Below are positions 58,530-64,000 of a DNA stretch of 64,000 nucleotides, piece by piece (position 1 is the first letter of the stretch; every line of letters begins with the position of its first letter). The DNA is from Pithys albifrons albifrons (Eukaryota > Chordata > Aves > Passeriformes > Thamnophilidae). A program made the position numbers and the translations under genes. The stretch spans positions 9,114,501 to 9,178,500 of the forward strand of contig NC_092474.1 in assembly GCF_047495875.1 (NCBI RefSeq), written 5' to 3'. The notes below the pieces were generated by a model. The model ran no database searches and was not told the DNA's origin. It worked only from the letters and a program-made list of their open reading frames with translations.

Positions 58530-61320
58530 GGCACACCACAGCCCAGCCCAGCTGCAGGTAACTTATATTTGCCCAGAAAATTGGGTACATGCATGGGCAA
58601 ATCATCAGTAATACCTTAACAAGAAGAGAAGGATGATAGATGTGCTAAAGGAAACTGCTGAAGTGTGACCAGCCTCGCTCCCATCGGCCCCCATGAGCCC
58701 CTCTCTTTATGGGGGCACCACAGCTGGGGCAGGAGCCACTCAGACCATCGGGCTGGAAAGGCTCCAACCAGGTTGCCCGTCTTTCCTTCCTGGATTAACA
58801 TCCACCAGGCTGCTTGCAATTGCTTTAAACTTGAACAGAGAATTAGGGAATGTCCTCCTTAAGATGCAGCTAGGGAAGGAATACGAAAACCATACACAAA
58901 ATTAATCCAGGCCAGTGACAACCTGAGGATGGGGGGGGAGGGAGAAGGATTTATTCATTTTCATGACAATAGCCATAGAGAAAAGAAATGCTCTCTTGCC
59001 TCTCCCCAGGGACTTGAATTGAATTCCCAGGGCTGCCAATCAGATCAAGAATTTAACACCATTTATTCTGTGGGGAGTCTGTCTGGAGCCAGCCCGTCAG
59101 CATCTGGATGATGCCCTGAGCCTGCACAAGCAGAGCAGCCGGAATCATGGATCAGCCTGGCCTGCTGGGAGAGGTTCTGGACACATGCACAGAGAAACTG
59201 TTTCTCTTTCATTTGTGGTAACAGACAGCTGGAGAGTCAGGGAAGCCTGTATTGTTTCCCTGGAACTCAAATGGTAGGACACAAATTTCAGACCAGAAAT
59301 CACTGGCATTTGGACATTTGGTGTTGCTGTAGATGCCACTCCCACAAACCAGGACCTTGACTCAGACTCAGTGACTGGCAACAGGCTGGTTTCAGTGGTG
59401 CCCATTGGGAACAGCGGTTTTGCACCAGTGAGGACAGGGGAAAAGACAGAGCTGGTTATGAAGCTGGCTTTTCTTCTGGGATGGTTTGCAAAGAGTTAAA
59501 CTGCAGCTTATGTGACTTTTAGCCACTGCTTGCAAAATTAATTCATGTTTCAGGCTGTAGAGAACCATGAACCATTCAGAGTGCCAGGGGGATGATAAGC
59601 TCTTAGGGTCAATTACTGCACAGATGTGCCCCAGTTTGGTTGCCACTGATTTTAGTACTAATGCTACAAATATATTTCTATATATTTAGCCTATACACGT
59701 TAGTTGCAGGGAAATCTGTAATCTACAACCCAAATATCCCCAAGTTTGTATATCTACTACTACAAAGTTTGCATGGCTGTTTCTACAGAAACAAATAGGA
59801 CAATATGGGCATTTCTGTCACTAGCACTTCAGTCTCTCCCTCACTGCAGTTCTATTTCTTCCACTGTGGTTAAATGCTCAATAAGAAAAAATAACACTGC
59901 AAAGAATGCCAACTCCCCTTTTGTTCTTTCCTGGAGAATTTTTAGCTGTGGCATTTTCAGATGTTGCTTAAAGCATGGCACAGCAAATGCAAGACAGCAT
60001 ATTCTACTGAAAATCCTGGGCAGGTTTCCTGCCAGTAAGAGACTGTTCTTAATTTCCTCAGAAACTGGAGACCTGAAGGAAAGGATCTTCCACTGCAAAC
60101 ACGAGACCCAGTCTCGGACTGAAAAATACTTCAGCAGAATTCCAGGAGACAACTAGAGAACTGGCAACTACAGCACACAGTGAATGACACAGAGGGATCA
60201 TGTGCAAAGGTACCGTTGGCATTGCCTCACATTTCCAGATCATCATCACTGAGCCAGAATATAAGATGATCTCAGATTCCATCAGGCACAGGAAAATTTT
60301 CAGTGACTACCAAGGACTCCAATGAGCAGTACAAGTGATGAGAATGGATGCCATAACGTTTTGTGTTGCTTATTTGCCTACATGAAGCTCAAATTATTTT
60401 GATAACATCTCTAAGTGGGTGCATGCCCATCCATTGGGAAATCCTCATCTTTCTTTTTTAAGGAAAGAATGTTTCTGTATAGAAATAAGAAGGACAATGT
60501 TTCATGGAGAGCACCATGGAAAAGGTTATGCAAATAACTGCCAGAAAGGCAGGCTGTATTTTGCTGCAACTTAAGAGACTGATCCAAACTGAGAACTCTG
60601 TATTATTGTTATTCCCCCATCTAAGGTCCTATTTTCACTTCAGTTTCCATAGAAACCTGTTGTCCTAAATCTGCAGCACTTACAGCCTTTTAGTGTCATG
60701 GGTTCTTTCTTTACAGCTCTAATTACACCATCATCCACAAGGGGAAATGGCTGGGATGCTTTTCTCACCACAGAAACATTCAGGAAGTGCTGCTCTGTAG
60801 ACAGAGGGAATATAAAACCTAATCATAAACCTTCAGACATCGTCCTTTTTGGACAATTCCCCTATGTCACAGCTGTACGTTTTATTGTTTGGGGTTTGAA
60901 CATGGGCCATGGCAGAAAAAAGAATGGAATTTGCAGAGGGAAAAAAAGATTGGAATTAGATTTTGCCTTTCCTCTGTCTTTCCTGGTCTATGGTAAAGAA
61001 TGATTATATTCAACTGAAGAAAATGGAAAAATACTTGTAAATTAACTACTCTGGTGTAACATGGATATAAAATACATAAGTTTGAACAAAGCTGTCATGG
61101 CATATGGTCCAGAAAGACCTCCCACTGCCAAAGGAATGAAGCTCGTGCCCTTTTACTCATTTACTTCAGCTCTCAGGTCTGTATGCAATTTTCTTCTCAG
61201 CATATGAGGGGTTAAGGTTCCCACCTATGCATTCCAGATAGACTCAATATGACTTTTAGTGTGCTAATACAAAACACACAGAGACCTTTGTCTTCCTACA
61301 TGCTGGTGCAGTGCCCGTTG
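58530..61320. other. Noncoding stretch, no supportable gene
   Basis: The longest frame is 136 codons at 59746-60156 plus, opposed by a 103-codon minus frame, with no domain. A G8 run lies at 58931-58938. GTTTCCATAGAAAC at 60643-60656 is listed separately. No transposon was recognised. Confidence 0.6.
60643..60656. promoter_or_regulatory. Near-palindromic RFX-like motif
   Basis: GTTTCCATAGAAAC is palindromic except at the central pair and resembles an X-box with GTTTCC/GGAAAC half sites. The half sites are weaker than those at 47922-47935. It is a motif call only. Confidence 0.25.
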
Positions 61321-61327
61321 TGCTATG

Positions 61328-61420
61328 CAGATTATTATTGTTATTATTATTTCTGGCGCTGTCACTTCCAGCTATGGTGCTTCAAAGCAATGATATTAAA
61401 AACATAAAGGCAGGCAGTCC
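61328..61420 (+). mobile_element. Possible ancient repeat with an ATT-rich start (unnamed)
   Basis: GATTATTATTGTTATTATTATTT, then TCTGGCGCTG, then AAAAACATAAAGGCAGGCAGTCC, recall an old sauropsid repeat that reads 'attattattattatt...gtagcgcc...gctgtacaaacacagaacaaaaagacagtccctgcc'. The middle is poorly preserved. An independent ATT microsatellite in unique DNA is the alternative. Confidence 0.3.
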
Positions 61421-61496
61421 TTTGGAAATGAGGAATTGGAACAGAGATGTCAAGAACTTTTTATAGCACCCCTTATTGAAACATCTGGAGGAAGTA

Positions 61497-61630
61497 TCAT
61501 CTAATGGTTAGCAAAGACAGCTAAAAACCCTGGACCTCTATGTTCTGTTCCTAGGTCTGTCACTGACTTCCCATAAAGTTGGGCAGGTACCTTAAAAGTG
61601 ACATAAAAGTTGTACCTACCCAACTTTGCT
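61497..61630 (+). mobile_element. MIR-type SINE fragment (sense)
   Basis: In order: TCATCTAATGGTTAGCAAAG (MIR 'catagtggttaagagca'), CCTGGACCTCTATGTTCTGT (with the tRNA-like box region), TCCTAGGTCTGTCACTGACTT ('tcccggctctgccacttac'), AAAGTTGGGCAGGTACCTTA ('gaccttgggcaagtcacttaa') and GTTGTACCTACC ('aatagtacctacctca'). The order and spacing follow MIR through the core and beyond. Within it AAAGTTGGGCAGGTAC and GTACCTACCCAACTTT now form a hairpin. Confidence 0.6.
61575..61627. repeat. 16-bp near-perfect hairpin inside the MIR copy
   Basis: Left arm 61575-61590 and right arm 61612-61627 pair at 15 of 16 positions around a 21-base loop. The only mismatch is C opposite A near the middle. The folded size, about 53 bases, is slightly short for a microRNA precursor. 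Confidence 0.8.
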
Positions 61631-61631
61631 T

Positions 61632-64000
61632 CTCTAAGAGAGGTAAAGAAGCCATCTAAAATTTGCATATAGACACAAAAGATGTGTCTGCATGCAAATA
61701 GTTTTCTGCTATCACTGCAGCGGTACAAAGGTGTTTAAGGACTCGGCGGTCACAACCAGCACTTACCTCCCCAGCTGCTCGGTTACTCCTCCCATCCCTT
61801 CTGCCCTTAGAGAGGCTGCGTTTCTACGGATTTGCAAAAGGAACACCTCTTGTGAGCACTCCCTAATTTTCTTCAGAGCCAACACATTTGCTGTGGCCAA
61901 CAACTGAAACTGCTTAAACACAGTCAGCTTTGCCTGGGGCTCTTCCAATGACCAGTGTGGAGAGTAACATCAGCTGGTGAGGCAACATCTTTCACTAGCA
62001 CGGCTAAATCTGGAAGACAATGTTTGCCTCTGATCTGTGTTGCACGTGCTTCCTTTAGAGGAAGAGAATAATGTCAATCCATTAACACCTACATTTATTC
62101 ACATGCCCTCATATCTGCCTCACTTTCTATAGCCTACAGACTATCCCAGTGCTAGTGACAAAGAACTCTACTCCTTACCAATATCATTTTTGCAGATCCA
62201 AAGTGGTGTAGACCAAGTTTTGATTCCTGGTGATCCCCTGTTTGGCTGGGAGACACGTGGCTCTTTGCTCAACTCCCAAAACTGCTTAAGTTGAGGTCAA
62301 TTGATACAGCAAGAAACAAAGCAGCTACTTAAAGTATTACCAAGTACTCAGAGTAAATTTTAAAAGGGACATGATAAGGAAAATAAAGAGTATTTGCTTT
62401 AGTCTTACACAGTCTTATATCTGGAACAGGAAGAGTATATTTAAACTGAATTAAGTAAGCTTTGAAAACCCAGGTCCTCTCCCATCTCTGCAAATCCTGA
62501 GGAGTCCTGATTCAGTAACAGTGTTTCCAGCACAGAATGTAGAACTGTGCAGATGTAGACCTTCTGCCACAGTCTTTCCAACAAGGTCTGTTGATATTAT
62601 TTACTCTGCATAAAGTGTATTTGAGAAAATTAAAAGAGGCCCATAAAGCCAAAGCCTTTTCTAGTGGACATCTTACCTAGTGGCAGTTTGGAGTGCTCTG
62701 ATAAACAGCACCACACAGGCCAGAGGACACCGTGAGCAACCGCTGGAGCACCAAAGCTCTGATGTCTTTGTTTTTGTATATGGGAGGTGCTCCATGTTCT
62801 GAGTGTGCCTGCTTCAAGTGAGAAGCAGGAGAGAAAAGTGAGAAGACAAGAAAAAAGGTTATCTGTGGCATTCCTGAGATCAAATATAGCAGTATCACAT
62901 ATAGGCAGCTACAGCAGTTTCATGGCTCCATAATGATCAGAAAAACACCCACATTTCCAAATCTACTTCATCTGGCACTTAAAATAAAATTATTTAAAAG
63001 TAAAAGTTGTTGAGACAATGGTAACCCTGAGGTGGTCAGTGGAGAGCCACAGAATACAACCCTGTCTTTTTGCTGTGTTCACAAAACAGTGTGATCCTCA
63101 CTCCTTAGAGCCCATCACCACACAGATCTCAAGCCAAAATCACAGACATGTAAAAATCATGACATCCTGACCATGCACACACTGCTCAGAGCAAACATAG
63201 CAAAAGAAGCCTCACGAATATTTATTTAGCTGTGGGAATCACTCTTTTTGTCATTGCTGTGCTCTTGCCATAATTTCTGTGAAAAATGAAGCTTCAGGCT
63301 TTCCATGATTGTCTGCATCAGCAGAAAGCACTTGCCTAAGTCTTTACAGAAACAGAACAACAAAACTAATCCCAGCAAAATCTGCACCAGAAATATTTTC
63401 AGTATTAGGGAATGTAAAACATTAGTCATTTAACCACAAACAGTGGTCACAGTTATGAAGTGGAGGCAGCTGTTTAAAAGGCAACCTCTGACAAAACAAA
63501 AAATTTATTCCCCACCCTTCAAAATGGCACAGAAATCCAACAACTTATGAATAATGAGCAAATTCAAGACAAAAATTCCATGAAGAGTAGGGCTATATTT
63601 GTCAGGTAAAATATCTTTTTGTTTGGTATCCTACATCCTGACACTCTCCAGAAGCAAGGAGCTGCCATGATTTACCAATATTTCCTAAACACAAAGGGCT
63701 TCCAAGCCAAACCAGAGGTCATGCTGACCCCACTAGCTAAGGCTTTTAATCCTCATGAGCCTTGTGCAGTCTGATACAACTTTGCCCCCATCAAACTGTT
63801 ACCTGTTCCAAGTGTTTGCAGATGTTTCCCAGCTGTGTCAGAGGCTACCATTATGACTTTGTTGTTAATAACACTTGAATGGTTTCCTTTAAAAATAGTT
63901 CAGGCACACTTAAACTGCAAGCATTGGGGTGAGGTAGAAGGCAGGCTCAGCACTCACCGCCCGCTCTGCCAGTTGTTGCCACACAAAACAAAAGCAGCTC
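61632..64000. other. Noncoding stretch, nothing recognisable
   Basis: Frames shorter than 80 codons, no domain. No CpG cluster and no further transposon recognised. The window ends in unique sequence. Confidence 0.6.

Noticed and set aside
58931..58942. G8-A-G3 as a quadruplex
   Set aside because: Only three usable G runs can be drawn within a short span.
1..64000. CRISPR arrays, operons, phage or plasmid features
   Set aside because: No regularly spaced repeats, no ribosome-binding-site and ORF chains, and the CR1 element plus general texture show vertebrate nuclear DNA.

Overview
This window looks like nuclear DNA from a bird. The best evidence is an antisense CR1 LINE 3' end at 41048-41289, the signature retroposon of avian and other sauropsid genomes. 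Interspersed repeats are otherwise sparse, there are very old MIR-like and hAT-like fossils, and microsatellites are few and short. Base composition is mostly AT-leaning, with a few compact CpG-rich patches. Nothing suggests a prokaryotic, viral or organellar source. I see no operons, rRNA or tRNA genes, CRISPR arrays or insertion sequences.

I could not support any protein-coding exon. All long open reading frames (the longest are about 180-190 codons, near 41.0, 45.5, 46.8, 47.0 and 51.1 kb) lack recognisable domains. They have competing frames on both strands, or they run through repeats. Chance ORFs of this size are expected in 64 kb of moderately GC-rich vertebrate DNA. The window is best read as intergenic or deep intronic sequence.

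Layout. 1-5.6 kb: unremarkable noncoding DNA. 5.64-6.33 kb: a CpG-rich patch with a TATA box, a short ORF and a splice-donor consensus, which is the best candidate promoter and first exon on the left side; a second isolated TATA element lies at 7.39 kb. 8.7-9.4 kb: a purine-rich stretch ending in a (CA)15 microsatellite. 17.0-17.5 and 19.2-19.4 kb: non-repetitive blocks with enhancer-like motif content, the second with three GGCAGCTG E-boxes. 20.2-20.9 kb: a GATA-motif tandem repeat and a possible LTR remnant. 24.2 kb: an MIR-type SINE. 26.9-28.9 kb: two more enhancer-like blocks. 31.6-32.1 kb: a CpG-rich patch. 36.9 kb: an (AG)15 microsatellite. 41.0-41.6 kb: the CR1 followed by a CpG-rich patch. 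41.9-43.3 kb and 49.1-49.3 kb: homeobox- and RFX-motif blocks. 48.0 kb: AATAAA followed by an A14 tract. 49.9-58 kb: a scatter of ancient sauropsid repeat fossils and a degraded hAT-type MITE. 58.3-58.5 kb: the strongest CpG island in the window, with a good splice donor at its edge. 61.3-61.6 kb: two more ancient repeats, one carrying a 16-bp near-perfect hairpin.

The most plausible biological role is regulatory, a gene-poor region with dispersed enhancers and perhaps unannotated lncRNA promoters. That is inference from motif content and texture. Deep alignment and RNA-seq or ATAC data would decide it. I did not find a clear new biological system.
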